From: Strigamia acuminata
Lineage: Eukaryota > Arthropoda > Chilopoda > Geophilomorpha > Linotaeniidae
Direction of reading: 5' to 3'
Assembly (NCBI GenBank): GCA_949358305.1
Contig: OX442317.1
Coordinates: forward strand, 5,522,186-5,586,185
DNA length: 64,000 bases
Positions 18,198-28,850 of the stretch are shown here, one piece after another. The stretch's first letter is position 1, and each line of letters opens with the position of its first letter. The notes beneath the pieces are model-generated. The model saw only the letters and a program-made list of their open reading frames with translations, searched no databases and was not told the DNA's origin. The position numbers were made by a program, and so were the translations under genes.

Positions 18198-20495
18198 CTA
18201 TGGAATATCTAAGAAAGAGCCGTCGTCTGGGAACAATCCCGTTCCACTGTTTTGCATCGACTGAGATTGAGACATCATGTTGCCGGACATGTTGCCGGGG
18301 TTCATCTGCCCGCCCGCTGAAATTTGCGCTCGGTGCTGCAGCATCATCTGATGTCGCAACTGCTGCGCTTGTTGCTGCTGCTACGACCCCAAACAAACAA
18401 AAACATTTAAAAAAAACCTCAAAAACGTGAAAATTAGTGCAAATACTTGTAATAAATGTCTCAATTGTGGATTATTCGTCGCAGCCCCTGGTTGAGCGTG
18501 CATAATTCGTTGATGCTGATGCTGAATCTAAAAAACAAGAAAAATAACAAAAATTTATCGACAATTTGTATTTATCATTTACCATGACAGCTTGTTTTTG
18601 TTGCTGTTCTTGCGCAGTTTTGAATTGCAATTCTTTTTGCTGCGCAGCTTCCAAAGTCTGTTGTAACTGTTGAATTTTCAACAAATTTTGTACTCGTTCA
18701 GCCTCTAATTGCGACAACGGTGGCCCAGCAGCTTGTTGTCCTCCATTCATATTGATCGTTGTGGTTCCCCCACTCGCCCCCTGGTTCGACTGGGCGATGA
18801 GAACGCCGCCAGTAGAAGCGCCGGGCTGGTTTCCAGACGGTGCCGAACTGGTGTTCAAACCCGCGTTCATTGACTGCATTTGCTGAGGAGCTGTGGACCC
18901 TGCCGAAGTGTAAATAGCAGCGTTTGGTGCTTGTCCCTGAGGTGCTGGAGACGATTGTTGCGGAAGTCCTTGATTGGGGGTTCCTTGTTGAATAATCTGT
19001 TGTTGCTGCTTGACAACTTGTTTGTTCTTGTGGGACGTAATCGCCATGCGGATGGCGCTCACCAGTCCAGTTTGATCGGTCGGGATAAATCCGATGTAAG
19101 CTCGTTTCTCGGGCGCATACAATAAAATCATTACTCTAATGTCACATTGCGAATTTGAAAAATGAACGCAACCAGCCTGAAACGATTAGAAACAATTTCA
19201 TTTCATTAAATGCATTTCGTTTGTGTTTTATTTCGCCTTACAAATCCATTGCTCATCACTTTGTTCAACGTTTCCAATGCCTCGTTTGTACTTGTGAATT
19301 GGAACACGACGTTCCTTGAATTCTTCAAATACAAACCACCGAACGATGACACCAGTTGTTTTGGAATTAACTGCATGATTAATTTCTTTGGCCATTTGTC
19401 TGCATTTCTAGAAAAATTAATTAAAAAAATTAAAAAATTAAGTCAGAAATCGATTTTGTTAATTTTTTAATTAACTCACACTTCGTTTTCACCAGTTGGG
19501 CACAGATAAGATAACACCTGACACGGAACTGCCCGCGTCACTTTGCTACTCGAATCGTTCAATGCCTTTGCTTTTTCTTGCCATTCCAACGTCCCTGACC
19601 AGATACTTCTTCGTTCCTTTTGAGCACTACCTTGCAATGGATTTCTAAACCAAAAAAAAAAAAAATTATTAAAAAAAAAAAAAAATTAAATTAAATTAAA
19701 TTCGTTACCCAATTGCCTGTTGTCCTATCACTTGATTCCCCATTGCATTAATCGCTTGACCGCCCATTGCTGTCATGGGACCTGCCGATGTTTGTGACTG
19801 CTGGGACTAAAAAAAAAAAATTAAATTAAAAAATAAATCAAAAATCCTCTAAAAACCACGCACTGAAATAGTCATAGGTGCAGAAAAATTCGCCTGAGAT
19901 TGGGGTAATGTGTTCATCGAATTAGCCATCGATAACTGCGTTTGAAGCGTTGGTGGTTGATTATGTTGCACACCCTGTCCAGACTGTGGCGCTGTAAATA
20001 CAAACAAACATTAAACTCAACTAAAACAAACAATAAAAACACTATGAACCATTCGAATGTTGTCCTATCGTCTGATTGGGCACCATATTTGGCGCCATTG
20101 GTCGATTCATATTCATCTGCGCATTGCCACTGTTCGCTATTGGACCCTTCAACTGATTTAAAAGATGCGACATGCCTTGCGGCGGTTGTGCAATGCCTTG
20201 AGGCCACGTATTTCGAATTCCCATCGGTGACTGCACTTGATTGGGCCGTGGTAGCCCCATCCCCCCGCCGTCCATGCCCGGCAAAGGCCCTTTGGTGTTG
20301 ATGGTGACGTTTGGCGGATTTGGTTGATTGAGAAACGATGTGGAGGACGGCGCGGAATTGAACGACCCCGGTCGTCCGATCACTTGTGGGGCCATGTTGG
20401 ACATCATGGACCTCTGGCTCGGAGGATGCATCGTTATCATGGATTGGGGCGCTTGTTGCTGCTGGTTCTGCTGTTGTTGTTGTTGTTGTTGTTGT

Positions 20496-20527
<32 letters not shown>

Positions 20528-21848
20528 CTGTTGTTGTTGTTGTTGTTGTTGTCCGGACGGGACGTTCGACGCCGACGACTGAGGTCCCATCATTCCCACG
20601 TGCTGCTTGAACGGCGGCTGATTGGGCGGGGAGCCGCCTGCCGGCCTTTTCTTCGCGCCCGGCTGCTGGGGACTCGGTACCGAGTGCGTGTTGGCGCCCA
20701 TCGCTGGACTGTCGGCTGTTATTGGCGGTTTCGTTTCAGGCGGTGGCTGTGGTTTGGCTTTTGGTTCGAGCGTCGATGGACTGACGGGTCGTTCTTGCAG
20801 CTGGAATCCACGCAGTAAAATGAGGTGGCGTCTGTCTTTAGCGTAGTTTTTCGTCTGCATTACTTGTAAATCGCCACCTGCCTGAAAAATAAAGAATTTG
20901 TTCATCTAAATTTTTTTTTTTAATTTTATTTTTATTACTTTATCGTATAGTTTCAATAAAGCTGGGATTTTTCGCGGTGAAATTACGGTCAAGTTAATTC
21001 CTCTCTGAAATTAAAACAAGAAAAAAATAATTTAATTTAATTTAATTTAATTTGATTTAAAACTTACTTCGCCCATTAACGTAGCTAATTGATCGGCCAT
21101 GTATCCGATGTAGTTCTGACTTTCAACGCACGCTAACGGGTAAGGCGGCGAGTTACAAATTAAAATGCAATGTTTTTGAGTAGTTACACTGTAATCACAC
21201 AGAAATAAATTTAGAAAACGAAAATTAACCAGAATTTTTCTAAAAAAAAAAAGAAAAAAATCAACCTGGGTTCTCGTTGTGCCTGAAAATCATCAAATAC
21301 TTGAAGCGATGTACTTAATCCTTCGGCTATGTGACTGTGGCCTTCACCGGCACCTCCAACGAACCTAAAAACACACATAAACCATCACCACCTGCATTTT
21401 TATACTATTCCAACAAGTAAAACATTACGGAATTTGATCGAGCCATGATAAAACGCGATTTACACTCGTTGTTTGCGCATAGCATGAAACTGCAGGTTCG
21501 GGCGCACAATCTGCCGCCATAAACACGACCAAAGCGTACATGGTTCCATTGCACTAAAATATATTAATAATTACAATTAGAATTGAAATTAAAAATAAAT
21601 TAAAGAGACATTTACATCGAGTCCAGCTTCATTGTCATCGCTGGATCCACCATTGAAATATCTAGAAATATAAGAGCATCGGATTGAGATTCAAGCATTC
21701 ATTTAGTTGGAAAAACTTACTCTAAAGTGGGGACAATGTAATTAGTCTTCAAACCATCGGCTTGATCCAAGTATGCGCCGAGATTGGCGGTTCCTTCTAT
21801 TACAAAAACGACATCGGCAGCGGGAGTCACGTCTGTCGCTACGACCAT
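18198..21848 (-). CDS. MED25: MED25, Mediator complex subunit 25
   Basis: About 14 exons on the minus strand from the ATG at 21848 to the stop at 18198, giving roughly 900 residues. The N-terminal vWA domain starts [20 protein letters not shown] and includes [16 protein letters not shown] and [20 protein letters not shown]; in MED25 it anchors the protein to Mediator. A Pro/Gln-rich linker with a long polyglutamine run (20468-20550) follows. The ACID/PTOV activator-binding domain (about 19100-19650) reads [35 protein letters not shown] and [13 protein letters not shown]. The C-terminal part is Gln-rich with a leucine-heptad coiled segment and ends GSFLDIP. MED25 receives transcriptional activators and recruits Mediator to promoters. 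The exon chain at 18380-18540 is less sure. It is divergent from glycogen synthase. Confidence 0.93.
20468..20550 (-). repeat. CAA/CAG trinucleotide run encoding polyglutamine in MED25
   Basis: About 27 consecutive Gln codons, mostly CAA with interspersed CAG on the coding strand, within the MED25 linker. The mixed codons suggest a selected or stabilised tract rather than a pure expanding repeat. Cys-, Leu- and Val-rich readings in the other frames are shadows of it. Confidence 0.95.
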
Positions 21849-22114
21849 TTTGTGTTTTGTATGCGAGTCCGGGTTTACATTACAATCAGATGCTTGATAC
21901 TTTCTTTTTCGTGGATTACAACACTGTTTTCGTGATTAGAGCTTGAGAAATTCATCCAAAAGGCCTGATTATAATGAAGATATATATGTATATATAGCTA
22001 TATAGGTGGCTTTGTTATTGTGCAGGTATTTAGTTGCGATGATGAGCGCTACGTGTCGCTTAATAAGTGTTGTTTGGTGACGTAACCGTTGAAGGTCAGA
22101 GTAAATCTCGTAAA
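21849..22114. promoter_or_regulatory. Divergent promoter of MED25 and glycogen synthase
   Basis: Only 266 bp separate the two ATGs. A CRE-like TGACGTAA (22078-22085) lies about 30 bp upstream of the glycogen synthase ATG. An alternating AT stretch (21980-22005) sits near the middle. Confidence 0.5.
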
Positions 22115-25100
22115 ATGGCATCAAAAATGGCTCGTAGGTTCTACAAAAGCGATGGTCAGCCCGATACAGTCCTCGATCATGGGGTTTCGGCCGCGATGGA
22201 GAACCGGTGGCTTTTTGAAGTGTCGTGGGAAGTGGCGAATAAAGGTGAGGCGATTGCGAGCGGGGAAAACGGATTGAATTTAAACTGTGTTTGTGGAGTA
22301 AACACGATTTTTGGAATAGGGGGTCAACCGATCTTCGAAAAAACATTTATTAACACGTGACCGGTTAGATAGTGAGACTTGTAAATGGTGAGGACTTGAC
22401 ATCGAGTGAATTGATAACGTGTAATCTTAAAAAAAAATGCATTTTATTTTTGCAAAAGTTTTATTTTTAAACCACGTGGTTATATAAGTTGTAGCAGACG
22501 ACATTAACGATTTTTTTTTTTTTTTGTTAAATTTGTTTTTAATTTTTATTATTTATTTTTATTTATTTTTTCAGTTGGTGGGATTTATACCGTGATCCGA
22601 TCGAAGGCCGGAATAACGACCGACGAGTTAGGAGACCAATTTACATTAATGGGCCCTTACAATGAAACATTAGTGCAGACTGAAGTGGAATTGGTTGAAC
22701 CCGAAGCTGATTTATTTGCTCCGACCATAAATGCTATTAAGGAAAAGGGATTTAAAGTTAATAAAACGAAAAAAAATATGATTAATCTTATGCGGCGCCG
22801 GCCTGAAAGAATTCGGGGCTTAGGTGCAAAAGAATGTGTGCGGGGCAAGCCATCCGACCTTCACATTTTTATTTGCATTTAATTTCGAAATAATGCTTTT
22901 TTATACACAAAACTAGGCCTAAAAATATTAAAAACAGCCCCTGATGCCCTCACGCCGGCCTGACGTCATGTTTTTGTTGTTATTTTAATAAATTGATTGT
23001 AATATTGATTTATTTTAAGGTGCATTATGGCAGGTGGCTTATTGAAGGATACCCACGAGTTATTTTATTCGAGATCGGATCGGGAGCGTGGAAATTAGAC
23101 GAATGGAAACGTGAATTGTGGAACGTTACCAACATCGGAATCCCGTGGCACGATCGCGAATCAAACGATTCGGTCATCTTTGGTTTTTTAGTCACAATGT
23201 TTCTAACGGAGGTGATTAAAAAAAAATAATAAAATTAAATTATATTAATGAATTTTTCCCGTCAGTTTATCAACCAGGCACGATCCCACAACGAGATTCC
23301 GTTGGTAATAGCTCACTTCCACGAATGGCAAGCGGGGATTGGCCTTCTCTTATGTCGCGTGCGACACATGGATATTGCCACTATTTTTACAACCCACGCA
23401 ACTTTGCTCGGTCGATATCTGTGTGCAGGCAACGTGGATTTTTACAACAATTTAGACCGAGTATAATTGAAATAAATATCAAAAAATGTTTTTTAAATTT
23501 TATTTATTCTTAAATTGTAGTTTAACATCGATAAAGAAGCGGGTGATCGAGGAATTTACCACCGATATTGCATGGAGCGTGCATCTGCACACAGTGCGCA
23601 TTGTTTTACCACAGTTTCCGAAATAACCGCATTGGAAGCGGAACACTTGCTCAAACGTAGAGCCGATATAATCACCCCGAACGGTCTGAACGTAAAAAAA
23701 TTGAGTGCTTTGCACGAGTTTCAAAACATGCACGCCATCGCTAAAGAGAAAATCCACGATTTCATTCGCGGGCACTTTTACGGCAACTACGACTTCAGTT
23801 TGGATAAAACTCTCTATTTTTTTATCGCCGGCAGATACGAATTTAGCAATAAAGGAGCCGACATGTTTATCGAAGCCTTGGCGAGGCTCAATCATTATTT
23901 AAAGGTGATTGAAGTCGACCCGCCACTAAATTCATAATTTACACTTATTATTTTCGTTGCAAGTCGGCTGGCTCCGATATGACGGTGATCGCTTTCCTCA
24001 TTTTCCCCGCCCGAACCAACAACTTTAACGTGGAGTCGCTTCGTGGACAAGCAATAGCCAAACAACTGCACGAAACAATAAACGAAATCCAAACGAAAAT
24101 CGGACGACGTATGTTCGAAATTTCGCTCGGGTAATACGATCAATTAATTTAATTGATTTATTTATTGATTTTCGCTTTTAGTGGCCGTCTTCCGAGCAAT
24201 GCGGAATTACTACAATCTGAAGATATTGTCAAATTGAAGCGCTGTATTTTTGCAGCTCACGTGAGTCATTTAATTAATTAATTATTAAAGCTGCTATTTT
24301 TGCGGACTAAAAACAATGAAAGTGCGGGCGGAAAGCGGATTAAAAAACAGCCCTTTTGCGGACGCATTCCGGAGTTATTGCGGGCTCATTTTTGGGTGTC
24401 AATAATAATTTTTTGAACCTAAAAATGAATTTTTGGTCCAGAAATTAAATTTTAGGTCCAAGAAATGAATTTTTGGTCCAAAAAATGAATTTTTGGTCCA
24501 AAAAATGAATTTTTGGTCCAAAAAATGAATTTTTGGTCCAAAAAATGAATTTTTGGTCCAAAAAATGAATTTTTGGTCCAAAAAATGAATTTTTGGTCCA
24601 AAAAATGAATTTTTGGTCCAAAAAATGAATTTTTGGTCCAAAAAATGAATTTTTGGTCCAAAAAATGAATTTTTGGTCCAAAAAATGAATTTTTGGTCCA
24701 AAAAATGAATATTATTTTTGCAAGACACCCAAATTGCGGTACAACAGTCCGATTGCGGAAATTGCGGACCAAAAAAATCCTCAGAATGCAAAAATTTTGG
24801 TGTCAAAATGCTCCATTTGCCCTATCGACAAGTATGGAAACATTTTAAACAACATTTATTTTCCGCAAAAATAGCAGCTTTATTAATTATATATATTTTT
24901 TTTATATAATTTTTGTTTAATTTTCTCATTCAGCGAAATTCGCTTCCTCCAATTTGCACCCACAACATGATGGACGATTCTGGGGATCCCGTGCTCACTG
25001 CGATCCGACGTACTCAGCTATTCAATAACCGTTTGGACAGAGTCAAACTGATCTTCCACCCCGAGTTTTTGTCGCCCACAAATCCCCTTCTCGGCCTCGA

Positions 25101-26024
25101 GTACGACGAATTCGTTCGCGGTTGCCATCTGGGCGTCTTCCCATCGTACTACGAGCCGTGGGGGTACACGCCCGCCGAATGCACAGTGATGGGAATCCCG
25201 AACGTGTCCACTAACTTGTCCGGATTTGGCTGTTTCATGGCCGAGCACGTGGCTGATCCCATGTCCTACGGAATTTACATTATAGATAGAAGATATAAAA
25301 GCGCCGAGGACTCGGTGCAGCAGTTGTCGCAATATTTGTACGATTTCACCTGCCTGAGCAGAAGACAACGCGTCATACAGCGAAACAGAACGGAACGACT
25401 GAGCGACCTCCTGGACTGGAAAAACCTGGGCGTCGTAATGCAAAAATTAAACAACACAAAAAAAATTAAATATCTTGATTTGTAATTTCGTACTAGTATT
25501 ACCGTAAGGCGAGGCAAATGGCGCTGCACAAATTGCACCCGGAAGTGTTCGAAGAAGACGTAACTTCGGTGGTAAGATTTTGCGACCTCTAACGCGCCTC
25601 CTTTGACCTTTAACCCGCTTTTAGCCGCAAAGTGACACTGCTTCGTTGCTCTCTGCCCTCTCGATCACTCACCGCAGTGGGAAAACCACACCGCCCCTTC
25701 CTGAACCTCTTATTGTTGATACTGACATGTCTACTTGATTCCTTTCCTTCGCGGTATTTCGCTTTGTGCTTTTCACGCGTTTCAATGATCGATTTTGTGA
25801 TAAGTTTCGTTTTGTTCGATTAGGCGGCTAGGTTTCGATTTCCGCGTCCAGTTTCCGAACCGCCAAGTCCGACCAGCTCTCGCGCGTCCACACCAGCGCC
25901 GTCAGAAAAGGGAAGCGAGAGTGAAAATGACAGCGATCCGGACGAACATCCGGAGGAAAAGGAATTGGTCGAGTTGGTTCGCCGTGCCAGTATCACCAAT
26001 AACAATTTGACCACTAATCGATAA
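22115..26024 (+). CDS. GYS: Glycogen [starch] synthase
   Basis: Ten exons (22115-22244, 22575-22756, 23020-23211, 23266-23460, 23521-23904, 23964-24130, 24182-24260, 24934-25434, 25497-25571, 25824-26024) close in frame to 701 residues (human GYS1 737). It is a GT3-family synthase that extends glycogen from UDP-glucose. Visible hallmarks are [18 protein letters not shown] near the N-terminus, [26 protein letters not shown], the C-terminal Rossmann motif [18 protein letters not shown], and the arginine cluster [20 protein letters not shown] that senses glucose-6-phosphate. The tail [19 protein letters not shown] followed by an acidic stretch matches the GSK3/CK2 phosphorylation sites 3-5 of vertebrate enzymes. 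The N-terminus lacks the RTLS-type site 2. AATAAA at 26033 follows the stop closely. Confidence 0.97.
24286..24882. mobile_element. Non-autonomous hAT-like DNA transposon (MITE) in GYS intron 7
   Basis: The element begins TAAAGCTGCTATTTTTGCGG and ends in its near-perfect inverted complement, with an identical 8-bp direct repeat TTAATTAT on each side (24278-24285 and 24883-24890). That pattern is a terminal inverted repeat plus an 8-bp target-site duplication, as in hAT transposons. It is 597 bp, has no transposase ORF, and carries a 20-bp satellite array in its middle. Subterminal TTGCGGA words recur. It lies fully inside the 673-nt intron 24261-24933. Confidence 0.8.
24418..24712. repeat. 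20-bp tandem array inside the GYS-intron element
   Basis: About 14 nearly identical copies of AAAAAATGAATTTTTGGTCC, with divergence only at the edges. The homogeneity suggests recent amplification. The minus-strand frames across it (FIFWTKN-type repeats) are artefacts of the unit. Confidence 0.95.
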
Positions 26025-26380
26025 AAATTACAAATAAAATATTCGATAATAATAATAATAATATATTTTTTTTTTTTTTTTTTTTAAAAAAACAAGATGA
26101 AATTAAAAATAATAATCAAAATCATGTCCGCAAGATGACATTAGTGATAATTATTACTTTGTTGTATAAAAATAACAAAAATCTAAATTCAATGTTTTAT
26201 TTCTTTGTTATTATTTTGCAAGGATAAAAATAACAAAAGATTTGACGGGGATTTCATCGCGGTAGTTGCGATTTGATCTGACGATAATTAAAAACAGTGT
26301 TAAGGAGTTGTTTACAATATTCCAATTCTTCCTGTTGAATAAAAATTGGAGATTTATCATTCAAAAGTTGAATTCGAGAT
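26025..26380. other. Convergent 3' region of GYS and HSPBP1
   Basis: The 356 bp hold both 3' UTRs. AATAAA at 26033-26038 is 9 bp past the GYS stop. A TAA microsatellite followed by a T-run lies at 26045-26085. No gene is visible. Confidence 0.5.
26033..26038 (+). terminator. GYS polyadenylation signal (AATAAA)
   Basis: A canonical hexamer 9 bp after the TAA stop at 26022-26024, implying a very short 3' UTR. Confidence 0.5.
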
Positions 26381-27514
26381 TCATTCACGAACCAAACTTT
26401 CCTCGAGGCCGTTCAGCGAGTGAAACCGGTCGTTCAACGTTTCCTCCAGACGCAATTCGGGTTTCCGGCATTCGTCGACGGCTTTTTTGTTATTGGCAAC
26501 GAGGCAATTGAGCGCACTCAGCAAATGTTCGTGCGTCGAGTCGTGCTCCTGTTGGATCAAGCCTACCAATTGGTCGACAAATCCCATCTGGGTTAACGTA
26601 TCTAGAAATGAATAAATTCAGTTAAATTTGCCTTTTTAAATACACAATTCTCGACCTTTGATGGCGGGCTGTTGTTCGATTAAACAGGATAATAAAAAGG
26701 AAGATTTTATCCTTAATTTCACAATCTGTGATTGCATCGCCCGCATCAGGTACGAAAATCCATCCCGCGCCATAAATTCGTCTAAGGCAGCGTTGTTGTG
26801 TCGGATGTAACAAGACAAGGCGTAAAGCGACTTGATGCGCACTTCACGCTCGGGGTCGTTGTCCAGAATGTTGAGTAAAAGCGGAATTAAGTCGTAGTCT
26901 CCGGCCGCTTTCTGGCAATACGGGTTGTTTTGCACTAATTCTGCGAATAGATCCGCAGTTTTCGCTCTCACACTCGGAAACGAGCTGTTCAATTCGGGCC
27001 AGAGTATCTCAAAACCGCCGATTTTGTGGAAATCTGTGAAAAGTTGAAATAAATAACGGTGTAAAAGGAAAGAATATAAATACTTACCATTAGCGAAATC
27101 GATATTGTCGACATAGCCTAGTAAAAAATCCAGAGCACGTTCGTGGCTGACGACATTAACTTCTGTTTTTGCTTCTTCCTTCAAGACTTCGACGGCTTTC
27201 ATCATCTCTTGCGGGACGTTGATTGTTATGGATGTTAACGCTTCGCCCAGCCATTCTCGCCGCTGTAGAAATAGAAATTATCGGCATGAAACACGTGCGA
27301 ATTAATTTTTTTTCAATTAAATAGTTACGGCGGGATCCATCGGTTCAAACGACGGTGTTTCGTTGTTTGCTGTCGTTTGTAGATCCATAGTATAACTTGA
27401 TGACTCGTGAACTTCCGTAGTATAACTTGACGACGCTTGAACTTCCATAGTATATCTTACGAGAGATTTGTAAGTCGGGGATGTACTTCTTGGAATACGC
27501 GGATTGTCAGCCAT
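26381..27514 (-). CDS. HSPBP1: HSPBP1, Hsp70 nucleotide-exchange factor (Fes1 family)
   Basis: Four exons (27514-27329, 27262-27088, 27033-26656, 26601-26381) close in frame to 319 residues. The armadillo core matches HSPBP1/Fes1: RREWLGEAL at the start of exon 2, ERALDFLLGYVDNIDFANDF, KTADLFAELVQNNPYCQKAA, EVRIKSLYALSCYIRHN and KLRIKSSFLLSCLI. The family binds the Hsp70 ATPase lobe and promotes nucleotide release in the cytosol. The first 60 residues are an unusual Ser/Thr/Tyr-rich leader with three related segments (TMEVQASSSYT, TTEVHESSSYT, TMDLQ), apparently an internal duplication. It shares a 263-bp divergent promoter with DNAJC24, another chaperone-type gene. Confidence 0.95.
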
Positions 27515-27777
27515 CGTGGATATATGTATCTCGAGGAATGATCCAGAAGTTTATGGAAAAAATATAAACACTCGGTGTGGTTGTAGCCTTTATTGGGTAA
27601 TCTGCATTTTCCAGTTCAGTTTTGAACGGGAGGTGTGGTTGGTTATGTCAGTAACCAAACATAATTGACATAGAAAAGGAAATTGTAGTTGTTGAGTTTG
27701 CTGCTTGAGAGCGCGGTTATAGTTGTGTTAAGTCACGCTGCCGTCATGATCACGTAAATAGAGTTTTCTTCTTTGAA
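27515..27777. promoter_or_regulatory. Divergent promoter of HSPBP1 and DNAJC24
   Basis: 263 bp lie between the two start codons, so core promoters and both 5' UTRs are compressed here. An ATGTATC/ATATATG stretch sits next to the HSPBP1 ATG and a GTCACGCTGCCGTCATGATCACG segment (27731-27753, containing GTCACG and CATGATCACG) near the DNAJC24 side. I see no clear heat-shock elements. Confidence 0.45.
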
Positions 27778-28266
27778 ATGATGACTTTTTATGACTTATT
27801 GGGCGTGGAACAAAATGCTAGTCGAGCGGAAATTAAGGAGAAATATCAGAAATTAGTTCGACAGGTTTTAAAAATAAAATTATTCGAAATTTTTAGTTTT
27901 TAATTTTAATTTTTTAAAATTTTGCAGGTCCATCCGGACAAACAAGAACTAAGTGATTCCAATTATTTCATACAAGTTGATAAAGCGTGGAAAGTGCTGG
28001 GAGATGACGACGAGCGTCGACGTTACGACGCTGTGTTGTTGGAAAAAGAACTCGAAAATGAAATTTGTGTGCAAGAAACTATCGACAGTTCCATGCTTTC
28101 CAAAGCAAACGACACATTTTATTATCCGTGCCGATGCGGCGATTCATTTACCATAGAAGAGTCTCAATTTACAGAACATTTACAAAATGATTTTCTTCTT
28201 GGTTGTGATGGATGTTCGTTGTTCATAAAAATTATATTCTCAGAAATAAATGTAAAACCACGTTAG
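27778..28266 (+). CDS. DNAJC24: DNAJC24/DPH4, J-domain protein of diphthamide synthesis
   Basis: Two exons (27778-27864, 27928-28266) encode 141 residues, close to the human protein (148). The J domain runs from MMTFYDLLGVEQNAS with the HPD tripeptide just after the splice junction (RQ|VHPDKQ). The C-terminal half is a CSL-type zinc finger: YPCRCGDSF, then LGCDGCSLFIK. DPH4 supplies electrons or iron to the Dph1-Dph2 enzyme in the first step of diphthamide formation on eEF2. The domain order and length make confusion with other DNAJ proteins unlikely. Two consecutive ATGs (27778, 27781) could both serve as start. Confidence 0.95.
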
Positions 28267-28850
28267 ATATTTATTATTTGTTCGATTTCTTTCGTTTTTA
28301 AGCGCCTGTACTTAATTCACAGCGAGTAATGGAAAAACAAGTAAATAAAAATAAAAAATAAAAATGGAGGCAACAGCCTAAGCGCCATCTGTGACTACAA
28401 GACGAAACTAAAGTCCCGTTCAAGATTGCATGCCGGGAATTGTCCAAGTAAATGGCGGAGGTAATTAATGTTTGTGTAAAGTGTTTATGTATCTTTCGTC
28501 AAATTATTGATGTCCAGGCCAGAAGTATGCGATTTTAGAGTGCACGGGAATACTTTGTAAGAATTGATCATCTGAAATGGACGTTTATGAAATGAGTATA
28601 AAGTTTACCGAGAATCAAATTCGCAAATTGTGACTGAAGTCTAAGAAAAATCAAAGTAATTTTCTTTATTGCAATTTTTGTAATTCGCTAATTCACTCTG
28701 AGTATTAACACCGGCGTGAATTGTCGAATATCTCGTGCGCCTTTACGTGAACACTTATTTCTTAACCCGAAGGAGTCTGAATGTTTTCAATTTTTTATTT
28801 CACAGGATCTATCGCGGCTTTAAAGCGCATGAATATCGAACGAATTTGAA
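28267..28850. other. DNAJC24 3' UTR and PHRF1 5' region with a short upstream frame
   Basis: Both flanking genes are on the + strand. An AAATGGCGGAG|GTAATT string at 28451-28466 contains an ATG that, if spliced to the acceptor at 28804, would make an eight-codon upstream ORF before the PHRF1 ATG. The ATGGCGG context resembles YY1-type core promoter elements. No other gene is visible. Confidence 0.4.

Noticed and set aside
24399-24806. Minus-strand repeat proteins [15 protein letters not shown]
   Set aside because: Translation of the 20-bp satellite inside an intronic transposon; three frames are open because the unit lacks stops.
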